A stretch of DNA of 64,000 nucleotides from Oscillospiraceae bacterium (GCA_015067145.1 SVNA01000006.1:1-64000), one strand, 5' to 3'. Positions 26,081 through 35,869 are shown, counted from the stretch's first letter. Program-made: numbers and translations. The notes: a model not told the origin generated them from the sequence alone.

Positions 26081-26810
26081 TGTATCTATCCCCCAAATAA
26101 GCTTTAATTACTTCTTCGTTGCCGACAACCTCCTCAGGTTTGCCCTCTGCAATCTTTTTGCCTGCATTGAGCACAACAATTCTGTCGGAAATCGGCATGA
26201 TAGCTTCCATAATATGTTCAACAATCAAAAGGGATACGCCTTCGTCACGGAGCTTGAGACACAGGTCCATAACGTCCTTGATTTCTGTCTGGTTCAAGCC
26301 TGCCATACATTCGTCCAGCATAAGCACCTGTGGTTTTGTTGCAAGGGCTCTTGCAATTTCCACACGCTTTTTGTCAACGATTGTCAGGCTGCCGCCCATA
26401 ACGTCCTTTTTGTCGTAAAGGCCTGTAAGTTTCAGGATTTCTGCCGCTGCTTCCTGTGCTTTTCTGCGACTTTTTGTATGGAGGAATGCACCTGTCATCA
26501 CGTTTTCTTCCACCGTCATATCCTTGAGGGTTTTAACAATCTGGAATGTTCTTGTGATACCCAGCTTGCAGATTTCGTAGGCAGGAAGACCTGTGATATC
26601 TTTATCCCGGAAATACACCTTGCCCGATGTTGGCGGATAGTAACCCGCGATACTGTTGAACAGTGTTGTTTTGCCTGCACCGTTAGGACCGATGAGGGAA
26701 ACGATTTCGCCTTCGTTTATGGTGAAGCTTACATCTTCGTTGGCAACAAGGCTGCCGAATTTTTTAGTGATATTTTCAATCGTAAGAATTGGTTTACTCA
26801 CTTGCTTCAC
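26067..26810 (-). CDS. livG: Branched-chain amino acid type ABC importer, ATPase LivG
   Basis: 247-residue ATPase partner of LivF. Walker A GPNGAGKTT (about 38), Walker B VLMLDECMAGLN, switch His in LIVEHIMEAI. The signature reads LTIVDKKRVEIARAL rather than an LSGGQ-like form; such degenerate signatures occur in some LivG groups, so the second composite site may be asymmetric. It overlaps livM by 17 bases and livF by 14. Confidence 0.95.
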
Positions 26811-27825
26811 CTTCCTTTACAGCTTTCTTTACAAAACGGCCTTTGATTCTGTCGATAAGGCCCATAATACCTCTTGGTTCAAAACAGGTTACAAGAACGA
26901 TGAGAATACCGAAAACTATCTGGTCCAGACCGGAGCCGGAAGCACCTGTGAGACGTCGCATGATAAGTTCCAGCGAGTAGTAGATAACAGAACCGATAAT
27001 CGGGCCGTATACGTTGCCGATACCGCCGAGAACCGTTACCAGAACGAAAATCATGGATACGCTGAGAGGAAATACTGTGATAGCGTCGATATATTTGAAG
27101 AACTGTGCAAAGAATGTGCCGCCGATTGCTGCGATAAATGCGGACAGACACATTGCCAGCAATTTGTAGTTTCTTGGGTTGATACCGATGGATTCTGCCA
27201 CTTCGTGACTTTCACGGATGGCTTTCCAGTAGAAACCAACCTTGGAGTTTTCAAGCAGTACACATACAACAAACACGATGCAGAACACTGCCAGTGTTGT
27301 AAAGAGGAATGGCAGACGGTTTCTTACATCAAGACTGAGCCATGCAATTTTGCCCCATGCGTTTTTGCTTGCATCAGGAATGAGAACGGTGATAGGTGTA
27401 AGGGCGATACCGTCGCCTGCGCCTACCCATTTCCATGTACTGAAGATAGTTTTGAGAATTTCGGCCACACACAGCGTTGCGATTGCAAAATAGTGCCCTT
27501 TCAGCTTGAACATCTGGAAGTTTACCATAAATGCAAGTATAACTGCGATAACGCCACCCACAAGCATACCAATCCAAGGTGTGATGTGGAAGTATTCCAG
27601 CATAATTGTGGAGGTGTATGCACCTACACCAAAGTATGCTGCGTGACCAAAGGATGTCTGGCCTGTAAAACCTGTGATAAGGTTCCAGGCTTCACCTACC
27701 ATTGCGTAGATGAGGATATAAATAATAACGTTGTGAACGTCTGTTGTATTACCTATAGTGAGCGGAACGATGATAAAAGCCGCCAGCAAGATAAATGCGA
27801 GTGAATGTTTTTTCAATGTTACCAT
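26794..27825 (-). CDS. livM: Branched-chain amino acid type ABC importer, permease LivM
   Basis: 343 residues with about 9-10 transmembrane helices. TGQTSFGHAAYFGVGAYT (about 55) and the cytoplasmic coupling segment RAIRESHEVAESIGINPRNYKL-like region (about 200, here AIRESHEVAESIGIN) are LivM hallmarks. The start codon overlaps the end of livH by 7 bases. Confidence 0.95.
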   Translation of the reverse strand: MVTLKKHSLAFILLAAFIIVPLTIGNTTDVHNVIIYILIYAMVGEAWNLITGFTGQTSFGHAAYFGVGAYTSTIMLEYFHITPWIGMLVGGVIAVILAFMVNFQMFKLKGHYFAIATLCVAEILKTIFSTWKWVGAGDGIALTPITVLIPDASKNAWGKIAWLSLDVRNRLPFLFTTLAVFCIVFVVCVLLENSKVGFYWKAIRESHEVAESIGINPRNYKLLAMCLSAFIAAIGGTFFAQFFKYIDAITVFPLSVSMIFVLVTVLGGIGNVYGPIIGSVIYYSLELIMRRLTGASGSGLDQIVFGILIVLVTCFEPRGIMGLIDRIKGRFVKKAVKEGEASE

Positions 27826-28673
27826 CCAAACAACCCCCTCGGTTTAATCTGTATAACAATCAGATAGATTGCAAATACAACAAGATATTTAAATGATGTG
27901 CCGATAAAATATCCGCCAACTGCTTCTGCAACGCCTATGATAAGGCCTGCGTAAAGTGCACCCTTGATGTTGCCAAAACCGCCCAGTGCAACGATTACGA
28001 ATGCGATTGTACTGTAGAGAGCACAGGCTTCGGGGTAGATAGGTGTAAAGGAAGCCATAAGGGCTGCTGCTGCACCTACACATGCACCTGAAAGACCAAA
28101 TGTGATTGCAAAGATACGGTTTGTGTTGATACCCATCAGCTGTGCTGCTGATTTGTTCATGGATGTGGCTTTGATTGCAACGCCTGTTTTTGTCTTGTTC
28201 ATAAACAGGATAACTGCAAAGGTAAGCAGCAGTGCACCTGCCGCTGCCACAATATAGTCATGACGTATGTAAAGCCCGCCGATTTTAAAGCTGTCGCTGC
28301 TTACAAGCGGGTCTGTAACATTGCGGTAGTTGGCTGTCCAGAAAAACTGTGTAAGGTTTTTGAGAACCATACTGAGACCGAACGTTGCCAGAAGTGCTGT
28401 AAGGCCTGGGGCATTGAGCACCCTTTTGATAACAAGGAAGTATGTGAGAACACCGAGAATAAATATAAGTACCACTACAAGCGGCAGAGAGAGCAGCGGG
28501 TCAAGCCCTACCAGTGCCCAGATCCAGAAGGCGCCGTACATACCCCATAAGAGAAATTCACCGTGGGCGAAGTTAACAATATCCATAACGCCCCACGTTA
28601 ATGTAAGACCAACGGCCACCAGGGCATATACAAACCCGTTGAGGAGACCGTTTATAACAATTTGTCCTAACAT
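27819..28673 (-). CDS. livH: Branched-chain amino acid type ABC importer, permease LivH
   Basis: 284 residues, about 8 helices. The N-terminus LNGLVYALVAVGLTLTWG-type segment (here NGLLNGFVYALVAVGLT) and NFAHGEFLLWGMY are LivH signatures; the coupling loop AIKATSMNKSAAQLMGIN is present. GGAGG precedes the ATG. A strong hairpin lies in the 220-base gap between it and the binding-protein gene. Confidence 0.95.
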   Translation of the reverse strand: MLGQIVINGLLNGFVYALVAVGLTLTWGVMDIVNFAHGEFLLWGMYGAFWIWALVGLDPLLSLPLVVVLIFILGVLTYFLVIKRVLNAPGLTALLATFGLSMVLKNLTQFFWTANYRNVTDPLVSSDSFKIGGLYIRHDYIVAAAGALLLTFAVILFMNKTKTGVAIKATSMNKSAAQLMGINTNRIFAITFGLSGACVGAAAALMASFTPIYPEACALYSTIAFVIVALGGFGNIKGALYAGLIIGVAEAVGGYFIGTSFKYLVVFAIYLIVIQIKPRGLFGW

Positions 28674-28793
28674 CTGATAACCTCCTGCTTGTGTATATAT
28701 GGCAGAAAACTGCCAGAGTAATCCGTGAATAAATGTTTTTTCCTCCGTCTGTATGTATGACGAAAGATGATGCAGATTTTGTCATTGTATGAA

Positions 28794-28828
28794 AACAGGC
28801 TGGCCAGATTTACCCAAGCCAGCCTGTT
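28794..28828 (-). terminator. Hairpin between the binding-protein gene and livH (partial terminator or mRNA stabiliser)
   Basis: 11-bp stem AACAGGCTGGC / GCCAGCCTGTT with a 13-base loop, then TTTTC on the minus strand. It lies about 65 bases after the binding-protein stop. Such a hairpin would favour higher levels of the binding protein than of the permease genes. Confidence 0.7.
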
Positions 28829-28893
28829 ATTGCTATGTCAAAAGTGTTTTAACAATTTTTTAAGTTCTCTTTATGTCTTATAATAAGCCTTTA

Positions 28894-30159
28894 TTATTCG
28901 AGAACAGGGTCAGAAGTTGTAAATTCGTTGATTGGGTAAACAACTTCGTATTTGCCGTCGATAAGCTGTGTTACAACTGCAGGCATAACGATGTTCTGGC
29001 CGTATTCGTCAAATTTAACCTTCTGTGTGATAAGGTATGGTGCTGCAAATTCGTTTGCTTTAAGTGCTGCATTGATAGCTTCCGGGTCAGCAGAGCCTGC
29101 TGCTTCGATAGCCTGTGCTGCGATGATGATGGAAGCAAATTCTTCAAGAGCCGGACCGTCGATATCCTGACCTGTTTTTGCTTTGTAGAGGTCGTTTACA
29201 TAAGAGAATACTGGGAGTTTGTCAGCAAGTTCTGCTGTACATGCCTGGCCGCCTGCGTAGCTGTTTACGCCGAGGTCTGTTGCAACTTTAGCAAAGGAAG
29301 CATCCTGGAAGCCGCCGCAGTAGCAGATGATTGCTTTAGGGAAGAATTCGATGGAGGAGTATGCCTGTGCAAAGAGTGTAAGGTCGCCGATGTAGGAAGC
29401 CTGGAATACTACGTCTGCGCCTGTTGCTTTAATCTGTGCTGCTTCTGTGTCGAAGGATGTGGATGTGGATTCGTAAGAAACGCTGCCCACTACTTCGAAG
29501 CCGTATTCTGCTGCATATTTCTGGAACATTTCGTCAGCGTGTATACCGTAGCTGTTGTTGATCCAAGCGATTGCTACTTTTTTGATACCTGCATCGTATG
29601 TATCGTTGAGGTATGTGAGATATTCAAAGAACTCGTCGGATTCCTGTGCGTCGTTTGCTGCAACGCGGTTGAAGATGGAACCGAAGCTGTATGTTGTACC
29701 GTCTGTGAGGGATGCGGAGGAGGAAGAACCACAAACCATTGGTACGCCGTATTCCAGAGCCTGTGTCGCTACGGAAGCGGAACAGCCTGAGTTGTAAGCA
29801 CCTGTGATTGCCACAACGCCTGCGTCAAGCAGGTTTGCTGCTTCTGTTGTTGCAACCTCTGCACTTGCCTGGTGGTCTGCAAATTTGATTTCGATTTTCT
29901 GACCGCCCAGGATACCTTCGTTTTTAGCAAGATCCCAGTCGAGGTCATGAGAGTTGTTGATAATATCTTCTGCAACTTCCATAGCTGCTTTGAGATATTC
30001 ACCTGTTGATGAGCCTGTCAGTGGAAGAACTGCACCGATGGAAACTGTACCGCCAGATGCTTCGCCGCCTTCTGGTGCAGGTGCTGGTTCGCTGCCACCG
30101 CAAGCTACCATTGATAATGCCAATGCTCCTGAAATAAGGAATGCCAATAATTTTTTCAT
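28894..30159 (-). CDS. livK: Branched-chain amino acid type ABC importer, substrate-binding lipoprotein
   Basis: 421 residues. Signal peptide with lipobox LSMVAC; Cys20 is the predicted lipidated residue, followed by a Gly/Ser/Pro/Glu linker (to about 38). The mature part is a type I periplasmic binding fold (IGAVLPLTGSSTGEYL, VVAITGAYNSGCSASVA, SSASLTDGT). The ligand may be an amino acid, a peptide or another compound; LivK-like proteins vary. First gene of the operon, with a promoter 40 bases upstream and a palindrome further up that may be an operator. Confidence 0.92.
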   Translation of the reverse strand: MKKLLAFLISGALALSMVACGGSEPAPAPEGGEASGGTVSIGAVLPLTGSSTGEYLKAAMEVAEDIINNSHDLDWDLAKNEGILGGQKIEIKFADHQASAEVATTEAANLLDAGVVAITGAYNSGCSASVATQALEYGVPMVCGSSSSASLTDGTTYSFGSIFNRVAANDAQESDEFFEYLTYLNDTYDAGIKKVAIAWINNSYGIHADEMFQKYAAEYGFEVVGSVSYESTSTSFDTEAAQIKATGADVVFQASYIGDLTLFAQAYSSIEFFPKAIICYCGGFQDASFAKVATDLGVNSYAGGQACTAELADKLPVFSYVNDLYKAKTGQDIDGPALEEFASIIIAAQAIEAAGSADPEAINAALKANEFAAPYLITQKVKFDEYGQNIVMPAVVTQLIDGKYEVVYPINEFTTSDPVLE

Positions 30160-30195
30160 AACGCCTTTCTCCTTTCGTTAACGTTTGTTAATTTC

Positions 30196-30224
30196 AATTT
30201 ATCATAACTAAATAAAGTTTACAA
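30196..30224 (-). promoter_or_regulatory. Promoter of the liv-type operon
   Basis: Minus strand TTGTAA, 17-base spacer, TAAATT, about 40 bases before the binding-protein start. Confidence 0.65.
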
Positions 30225-30310
30225 TCAGTTTACAAACTCTTAACTTTATTTTCATAAGATGCACTCACCAGCTACACAAAAACGACACAAACTACACAAT
30301 TCCGACATAA

Positions 30311-30327
30311 TTGATACATTGTATCAA
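30311..30327. promoter_or_regulatory. Perfect 17-bp palindrome, possible operator
   Basis: TTGATACA-T-TGTATCAA, about 85 bases upstream of the liv-type -35 box and past the kinase-operon terminator. The spacer 30160-30462 holds only this, the promoter and the terminator. The binding protein is unknown. Confidence 0.5.
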
Positions 30328-30370
30328 TTGCAATCACAATATCTTCTCTATAAAATATGTCCTGTGAGAT

Positions 30371-30404
30371 GAAAAAATGCGGAGACCTCTTTGGCCTCCG
30401 CATC
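30371..30404 (-). terminator. Terminator of the two-component operon
   Basis: Stem ATGCGGAG.CC / GG.CTCCGCAT (30377-30403) followed on minus by TTTTTTC, about 60 bases past the kinase stop. Confidence 0.88.
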
Positions 30405-30462
30405 TTCGTTGCAGTATAATTTTTAAAGGTTATATTTTATATATTACATTAATACTTTTATA

Positions 30463-31878
30463 TCAGTATTCGCCTTTGGCTGCCTCCAGTTCAAACCAGA
30501 ACACAGCACCTTTTCCCTCTTCGCTTTCCACGCCAAAGGATGCACTGTGAGCCATGAGGATACCCTTTACGATGGACAAGCCAAGGCCTATTCCTCCGTT
30601 TACACGGTCATAGTCTTTGGATTGGGTAAAGTATCTTTCCCAGATAAGGTTCTGGTCCTCTTTTGCAATGCCGGAACCATGGTCCTGTATCTCCCAGCGG
30701 ATTTTGCCGCCGCTGCGTTTTATGGATATCTCCACCACGTCATCTGCCGGAGAATATCGTATGGCGTTGCTGATAAAGTTGTGGATTACACGCTGTATGC
30801 GGTGCATATCCCCAAAGGCATAGGTATCATCATCTGCTTCCACACGGATTTTTACATCCTTGAGGACACATTCAACCTCCTGGAATTTTTTCACCACACC
30901 TTCAGTGAGCCCATGGAGAGAGAAATCGCTCATTTCGTAGTTGATACTGCCCGACTGTATACGGGAATACTCCAGAATTTCGCTTATCATAGCACTCATC
31001 CAGTCTGCTTCCTTGACGATTATCTGTATATGTTCTCCCCTTTTTACAGGGTTGTGGCCCGATATATCCCTGATAAGTTCGGCATAAGCCTTGATGCTTG
31101 CCAGCGGTGTACGCAGGTCGTGGGAGATTGTGGCAAGGAAGTTGCGTTTTTCCTGATCCAGCTTTGCCAGCTCGGCTGTGGCATGGTTCAGGGTACGGCT
31201 GAGCTTGTCTATCTCCTGAATGTTGGATTCCTCAAAAACAACATCGTAGCTGCCCTCTGCCAGCTTCTCGGTTTTTTCGGTCATTACAACCAGTGGCTCA
31301 GCAATTCTTTTTGCCATAAAGTAGGATATAATGATTGCCATTGCCACCATAGTGGCAAGGAGGATAAACAGGTTTTCACGCAGAATGTTACGCACCGTCT
31401 CCAGTGGACCCATAGGGTTTACAATAAATATATACAGGCTGTCCTGAGGGCTGCTTTCATTGAGTATCTTTGTGCCGTAAACCACAAAGTTTGTGTTTGG
31501 CACCAGCGGGTCTTTTATATTTTCTATGTAATGTTCCTGTCCCGACTCTTCATATCTGCGGATAAAATCACGGGCGTTAAGCGGGTTCGGGTCGGAAATC
31601 TGCAGCACCAGTGAACCCTGATTTGCACCCTTTGAGTTGAATATGTGCACAGGTACTTCATTTCGGTAAAACTCTATGGAAACCGCCTGGCTGAACTTTA
31701 CGTTACGCCATTCGTATGCCACAGTTTCACCGATGGATTCTATCTTGTCAATCTCCCTCTGATAGTACATTCTGTCAAAGGAAAAAAACTGCATAAGCCA
31801 GATAACCAGTGCTATGGCTGCCGCAAAGATGGCAAAATATTTCCACAGTCTTGCGTGCAGTGTTCGTGTATATTTCAT
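30463..31878 (-). CDS. Sensor histidine kinase
   Basis: 471-residue membrane kinase. Helix 1 about 11-31, an extracellular sensor of about 135 residues, helix 2 about 170-192, HAMP linker, HisKA with the phospho-His in ISHDLRTPLAS (about 250), and HATPase_c with N box HNFISNAIRYSP, DHGSGIAKED and GIGLGLSIVKG. It overlaps the upstream response regulator by 4 bases, so they form a pair. It lies between the liv-type and ribose operons, but nothing in the sequence links it to either. Confidence 0.93.
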   Translation of the reverse strand: MKYTRTLHARLWKYFAIFAAAIALVIWLMQFFSFDRMYYQREIDKIESIGETVAYEWRNVKFSQAVSIEFYRNEVPVHIFNSKGANQGSLVLQISDPNPLNARDFIRRYEESGQEHYIENIKDPLVPNTNFVVYGTKILNESSPQDSLYIFIVNPMGPLETVRNILRENLFILLATMVAMAIIISYFMAKRIAEPLVVMTEKTEKLAEGSYDVVFEESNIQEIDKLSRTLNHATAELAKLDQEKRNFLATISHDLRTPLASIKAYAELIRDISGHNPVKRGEHIQIIVKEADWMSAMISEILEYSRIQSGSINYEMSDFSLHGLTEGVVKKFQEVECVLKDVKIRVEADDDTYAFGDMHRIQRVIHNFISNAIRYSPADDVVEISIKRSGGKIRWEIQDHGSGIAKEDQNLIWERYFTQSKDYDRVNGGIGLGLSIVKGILMAHSASFGVESEEGKGAVFWFELEAAKGEY

Positions 31879-32567
31879 CGTTCAGGCACCTCGAATTTAT
31901 AGCCCATGCTACGCAGGGTAACGACAAAGTCCCTGTATCTGCCCAGACTGTTGCGGATAAGCTTTATGTGTGTGTCCACTATTCTGCCGTTTCCGGGAAA
32001 CTCGTAGCCGAACACGTCCGCCAGCAACGCCTCGCGGGAGAGAGCTTTGTTTTTGTTTTTAACAAGGTAGAACAGCAGGTCATAGTCTTTCGGTGCAAGC
32101 ATAACCTCTTCCCCGTCCACAAAAACGCTGCGTCGTTCCATATCTATAATAAGTGTTTCGTATTTGAAGCTGTCGCTCTGAATATGTACCGTTTCGGGTG
32201 TTTTTCTCTCGTAACGCCGCAGCACCACCTTGATTCTTGCCATAAGTTCCATAGGTGAAAAAGGCTTCACCATATAGTCTTCTATGCCCAGCTCAAAGCC
32301 GAACAGCTTGTCATATTCTTCACCGCGGGCAGACAGCATTATAACCGGAATGTCCCCCAGCTTTCTTATCTCTCTGCACACAGAAAAACCATCCATTGTA
32401 GGCAGCATAACGTCCAGAACCACCACATCAAATTTTTGGTTGCGGCACATCTGCACAGCCTCGCGTCCGTCGGAGGCATCGGTGACGTTGAACCCTTCAA
32501 ACTCGCAGTATTCGCGGATAACATTTCTGATATTCGCTTCGTCGTCTACAACCAGAATATTGTACAT
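31875..32567 (-). CDS. OmpR/PhoB-family response regulator, partner of the kinase
   Basis: 230 residues. Receiver: ILVVDDEANIR, Asp in VVVLDVMLP (about 51), IMLSARG, YMVKPFSP. The winged-helix domain (about 135-228) has APKDYDLLFYLVKN and NGRIVDTHIKLIRNSLG. Two in-frame ATGs exist; I use the one at 32567, which is 7 bases from AAGGAG, whereas the one at 32573 touches it. Promoter with extended -10 lies upstream, divergent from the ribose operon. Confidence 0.92.
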   Translation of the reverse strand: MYNILVVDDEANIRNVIREYCEFEGFNVTDASDGREAVQMCRNQKFDVVVLDVMLPTMDGFSVCREIRKLGDIPVIMLSARGEEYDKLFGFELGIEDYMVKPFSPMELMARIKVVLRRYERKTPETVHIQSDSFKYETLIIDMERRSVFVDGEEVMLAPKDYDLLFYLVKNKNKALSREALLADVFGYEFPGNGRIVDTHIKLIRNSLGRYRDFVVTLRSMGYKFEVPER

Positions 32568-32599
32568 CGCCATTCTCCTTTGTGTTTTTATACAATATG

Positions 32600-32628
32600 A
32601 TTATACCATACCCTTTTGCTGTTTTCCA
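32600..32628 (-). promoter_or_regulatory. Promoter of the two-component operon
   Basis: Minus strand: weak -35 TGGAAA, 17-base spacer ending TGG, and TATAAT (extended -10), about 35 bases before the regulator start. Confidence 0.55.
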
Positions 32629-32830
32629 TAGAATATGGATATATATAACCTTTATTAATCAATCACACCACATAATTAAATTGTATACAATCATTTTACC
32701 CATCTGCCTTTTTTTACACAGTTTTTGGTATAAAAACATTTATTTTCTTCAATTTGTATAGTCATAATCCACAAACAATCGGTTTTTAGTTGTCTAAAAA
32801 GTGGAAAAATTCAGTTTCGCACATTCTTTA

Positions 32831-32859
32831 TTGATATTATTTTGTGAATATAGTATAAT
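32831..32859 (+). promoter_or_regulatory. Promoter of the ribose operon
   Basis: TTGATA, 17-base spacer, TATAAT: near-consensus, about 100 bases before rbsD. The divergent spacer 32574-32958 contains otherwise only the regulator promoter and the inverted repeat noted next. Confidence 0.8.
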
Positions 32860-32897
32860 TTTATGTAAAAAACAGTTTTGGTTTTGTATGTTTTTAC

Positions 32898-32916
32898 AAA
32901 CAGACTGAGACTGTTT
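32898..32916. promoter_or_regulatory. Inverted repeat in the ribose leader, possible operator
   Basis: AAACAG, 7 bases, CTGTTT, starting about 32 bases after the start of transcription predicted from the -10 box. It could be a repressor site; no LacI-family gene is in the window. Confidence 0.35.
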
Positions 32917-32958
32917 ATTTTTTGTTCCAAAAATATAATGAAAAGAGGATTGAGGCAA

Positions 32959-33363
32959 ATGAAAAAAGCAGGCATACTGAACAGTGACATTTCCCGTGTT
33001 CTGTCCTATCTTGGTCACACAGACCGCATCTGCATCGGCGACTGCGGCCTGCCGATACCTGACTGTACAGAGCGTATCGACCTGGCACTGTGTTTCGGTG
33101 AACCCGGCTTTATACGCACACTTTCTGTCGTTGCAGAGGATATGAAGGTGGAAAAAATTGTACTGGCTGAGGAGATCAAAACCCAGAATCCGGCAGTACT
33201 CAAGGCAATCGAAGATCTTTTTGCAGGACAGAATGTGGAGACAGAATTTGTCCCTCACTCTGAACTTAAAGAACAGACAAAAGAATGTAAAGCAGTTATC
33301 AGAACGGGCGAAACAACCCCATACGCAAATATCATTTTACAGTCCGGCTGTATTTTTGCTTAA
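32959..33363 (+). CDS. rbsD: D-ribose pyranase
   Basis: Interconverts pyranose and furanose forms of ribose so that imported sugar can be phosphorylated. 134 residues, the normal size. [16 protein letters not shown] (about 20-35) carries the catalytic His and the pocket; the C-terminus [13 protein letters not shown] is typical. The ATG at 32959 is used because GAGG precedes it and the family starts MKKxGIL; a longer in-frame opening from 32878 lies in the leader. First gene of rbsDACBK. Confidence 0.95.
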   Translation: MKKAGILNSDISRVLSYLGHTDRICIGDCGLPIPDCTERIDLALCFGEPGFIRTLSVVAEDMKVEKIVLAEEIKTQNPAVLKAIEDLFAGQNVETEFVPHSELKEQTKECKAVIRTGETTPYANIILQSGCIFA

Positions 33364-33384
33364 AATTTAGGAGGCTTAGAAAGT

Positions 33385-34869
33385 ATGAATATCGAGATGA
33401 GAGGCATCAACAAGTCCTTTGGCTCCAACCAGGTTCTTAAAGATGCCGGCTTCTTGCTGAAAGATGGCGAAGTTCATGCTCTTATGGGCGAAAACGGTGC
33501 GGGCAAATCCACACTGATGAAGATTCTCACAGGCGTTTACACAAAGGACGCCGGTACAATCTTTGTTGACGGCGTGGAAGTAAACTACAAAAACCCGCAG
33601 GAAGCTGAAAAAGCCGGTATCGTTTTCATCTATCAGGAAATCAACTCCCTTTTTGACCTTACCGTAGAAGAAAACCTGTTTATGGGCAAGGAAATCACAA
33701 AGGGCTTCGGCATCTGCGACAAGAAAGCCATGCGTGCAAAAGCTCAGGAAGTTATGGACCGCCTGGGCGTATCCATTCCAATCGATGCTGTAATGGGCGA
33801 TCTGTCCGTTGGTCAGCAGCAGATGGTGGAAATCTGTAAAGCTTTGATGGTAGACGCAAAGGTTCTTATCATGGACGAACCTACAGCAGCCCTTACACAG
33901 AGCGAAACTGAAGTTCTGTTTGAGGTTATGAAAGGCCTTGTTGAAAAGGGCGTTTCCATCGTTTACATCTCCCACCGTATGGAAGAAATTTTTGAACTGT
34001 GCGACAGAATTACAATTCTGCGTGACGGTTCCTACATAGGCACAGAATACATCAAGGACATCACAATGGATGATGTTGTTAAGATGATGATCGGCCGTGA
34101 AATCGGCGAACGCTTCCCACAGCGCGATGTTACAATCGGCGACGAGGTTATCAGAGTTGAAAACCTTTGCCACCCAAGATACTTTAAAGACGTAAACTTC
34201 TCTGTAAACGCAGGCGAAGTATTGGGCGTATCCGGTCTTATGGGTGCAGGCCGTACAGAAATTATGCACGCTATCTTTGGCAATATGCCTGATGCTACAG
34301 GCAAAATAATCATCGAGGGCAAGGAAGTTTCCATCAAAAACCCAAGAGATGCCATCGCAGCAGGCATCGGCTTTATCACAGAGGACAGAAAGACAGAAGG
34401 TCTTCTTCTTGAAAAGCCAATCAGCGACAATATCGAGGTTGCAAACCTGAAAAAAGTTTCAATCCGCAATATCTTAAACCCTAAAAAACAGATTGAACTT
34501 GTTAAACGCGGTATCGAAGAATTCAGAATCAAATGCTTTGGTCCACAGCACGAATGCAACAACCTGTCCGGCGGTAACCAGCAGAAGGTTGTTCTGGCAA
34601 AATGGATCTACACAGAGCCAAAAATTCTTATTCTTGACGAACCTACACGCGGCGTAGACATCGGCGCTAAAAAAGAAATTTACAGTGTTATCAACGACCT
34701 TGCAGCAAAAGGCGTTGCAGTTATCCTTGTTTCCTCCGAACTTCCGGAAGTTCTTGGCATGTCCGACAGAATTATGGTAGTACACGAAGGCCATATAACA
34801 GGTATTATCGATGCAGCAACAGCTGACCAGGAAAAAGTTATGACATTGGCAACAGGAGGAAGTTTATAA
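33385..34869 (+). CDS. rbsA: Ribose ABC importer, double ATPase RbsA
   Basis: 494 residues, two fused nucleotide-binding domains. Domain 1: Walker A GENGAGKST (about 36), signature LSVGQQQMVEI, Walker B VLIMDEPTAAL. Domain 2: degenerate Walker A GLMGAGRTE (about 285), signature LSGGNQQKVVLAKW, Walker B ILILDEPTRGVD. This is the usual asymmetric RbsA/MglA/XylG pattern with one degenerate site. The stop overlaps the rbsC start by one base. Confidence 0.96.
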   Translation: MNIEMRGINKSFGSNQVLKDAGFLLKDGEVHALMGENGAGKSTLMKILTGVYTKDAGTIFVDGVEVNYKNPQEAEKAGIVFIYQEINSLFDLTVEENLFMGKEITKGFGICDKKAMRAKAQEVMDRLGVSIPIDAVMGDLSVGQQQMVEICKALMVDAKVLIMDEPTAALTQSETEVLFEVMKGLVEKGVSIVYISHRMEEIFELCDRITILRDGSYIGTEYIKDITMDDVVKMMIGREIGERFPQRDVTIGDEVIRVENLCHPRYFKDVNFSVNAGEVLGVSGLMGAGRTEIMHAIFGNMPDATGKIIIEGKEVSIKNPRDAIAAGIGFITEDRKTEGLLLEKPISDNIEVANLKKVSIRNILNPKKQIELVKRGIEEFRIKCFGPQHECNNLSGGNQQKVVLAKWIYTEPKILILDEPTRGVDIGAKKEIYSVINDLAAKGVAVILVSSELPEVLGMSDRIMVVHEGHITGIIDAATADQEKVMTLATGGSL

Positions 34870-35843
34870 TGAAAAAGGAAAAAAATATAGGTGCCATAGT
34901 TGGCGAGTATGGTGCGTTTATTGCGCTGTTGATTTTGTTTGTATTTCTCAGCGTTATCAGCCCGGAATTCCGCCAGCCAAGCAACCTGCTTAACCTTTTG
35001 CGTCAGGCATCCTTTAACGGCCTTATCGCATTTGGTATGACTTGTGTTATTCTCGCAGACGGTATCGACCTTTCCGTTGGTTCCGTATTTGCTCTCAGTG
35101 CAGTTATCTGTGCTGAGCTTATCATGATGGGTATGCCTGCCATCGTTTGTATCCTCGGTGCACTTGTTGCAGGTACACTCATGGGTGCATTCAGTGGTCT
35201 GCTGGTAACAAAAGGCCGTCTGCAGCCATTTATCGCTACATTGGTAACAATGACAGCTTACCGCGGTCTTGCAAAAATTCTCACAGACGCAAAACCAATC
35301 TCCCGTCTTGCTGAAAACCTCACAAGCGGTTCTTTCCTCTTCAAAGCTCTTGGTAAAGGTAACCTTGTTCCAATCTTTGCACAGGATGTAAAATTCCCAA
35401 TCCCTGCTGTAATTCTGCTTGTTTCCTTTGCAATCTTCTACTTTATGCTTAACAAAACAACATACGGCAGAAAAGTTTACGCAACAGGTTCCAACGCAAA
35501 ATGTGCAAACCTTGTTGGTGTAAACACACAGAAAATCAAAATTTCCACATACGCAATCTCCGGCTTTATGGCAGCACTTGCAGGCCTTATGATGATTTCC
35601 CGTGTTAACTCCGCACAGCCAACACTTGGCGAAGGCTACGAACTTGACGCTATCGCAGCTGTAGCACTTGGCGGTACATCCATGAGCGGCGGCCGCGGTA
35701 AAATCAGCGGCACAGTTGCAGGTGTTCTCATCATCGCAGCTCTCAACAACGGTCTTAACATCCTTGGTGTTCAGTCTTACTATCAGGACGTTATCAAAGC
35801 TATCGTTATCCTCGTTGCTGTTCTTTCCGACCGCAAGAGATAA
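34869..35843 (+). CDS. rbsC: Ribose ABC importer, permease RbsC
   Basis: 324 residues with about 10 helices, working as a homodimer in the membrane. ILADGIDLSVGSVFALSA (about 60) and VNTQKIKISTYAISGFMAALAG (shortened: KISTYAISGFMAALAG) and LGGTSMSGGRGKISGTVAG (the EAA-like coupling area) are typical. Single permease gene for the triple binding protein encoded next; 26 bases separate them. Confidence 0.95.
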   Translation: MKKEKNIGAIVGEYGAFIALLILFVFLSVISPEFRQPSNLLNLLRQASFNGLIAFGMTCVILADGIDLSVGSVFALSAVICAELIMMGMPAIVCILGALVAGTLMGAFSGLLVTKGRLQPFIATLVTMTAYRGLAKILTDAKPISRLAENLTSGSFLFKALGKGNLVPIFAQDVKFPIPAVILLVSFAIFYFMLNKTTYGRKVYATGSNAKCANLVGVNTQKIKISTYAISGFMAALAGLMMISRVNSAQPTLGEGYELDAIAAVALGGTSMSGGRGKISGTVAGVLIIAALNNGLNILGVQSYYQDVIKAIVILVAVLSDRKR

Positions 35844-35869
35844 TTGTTTAAGGATTGGAGATTAAAATA

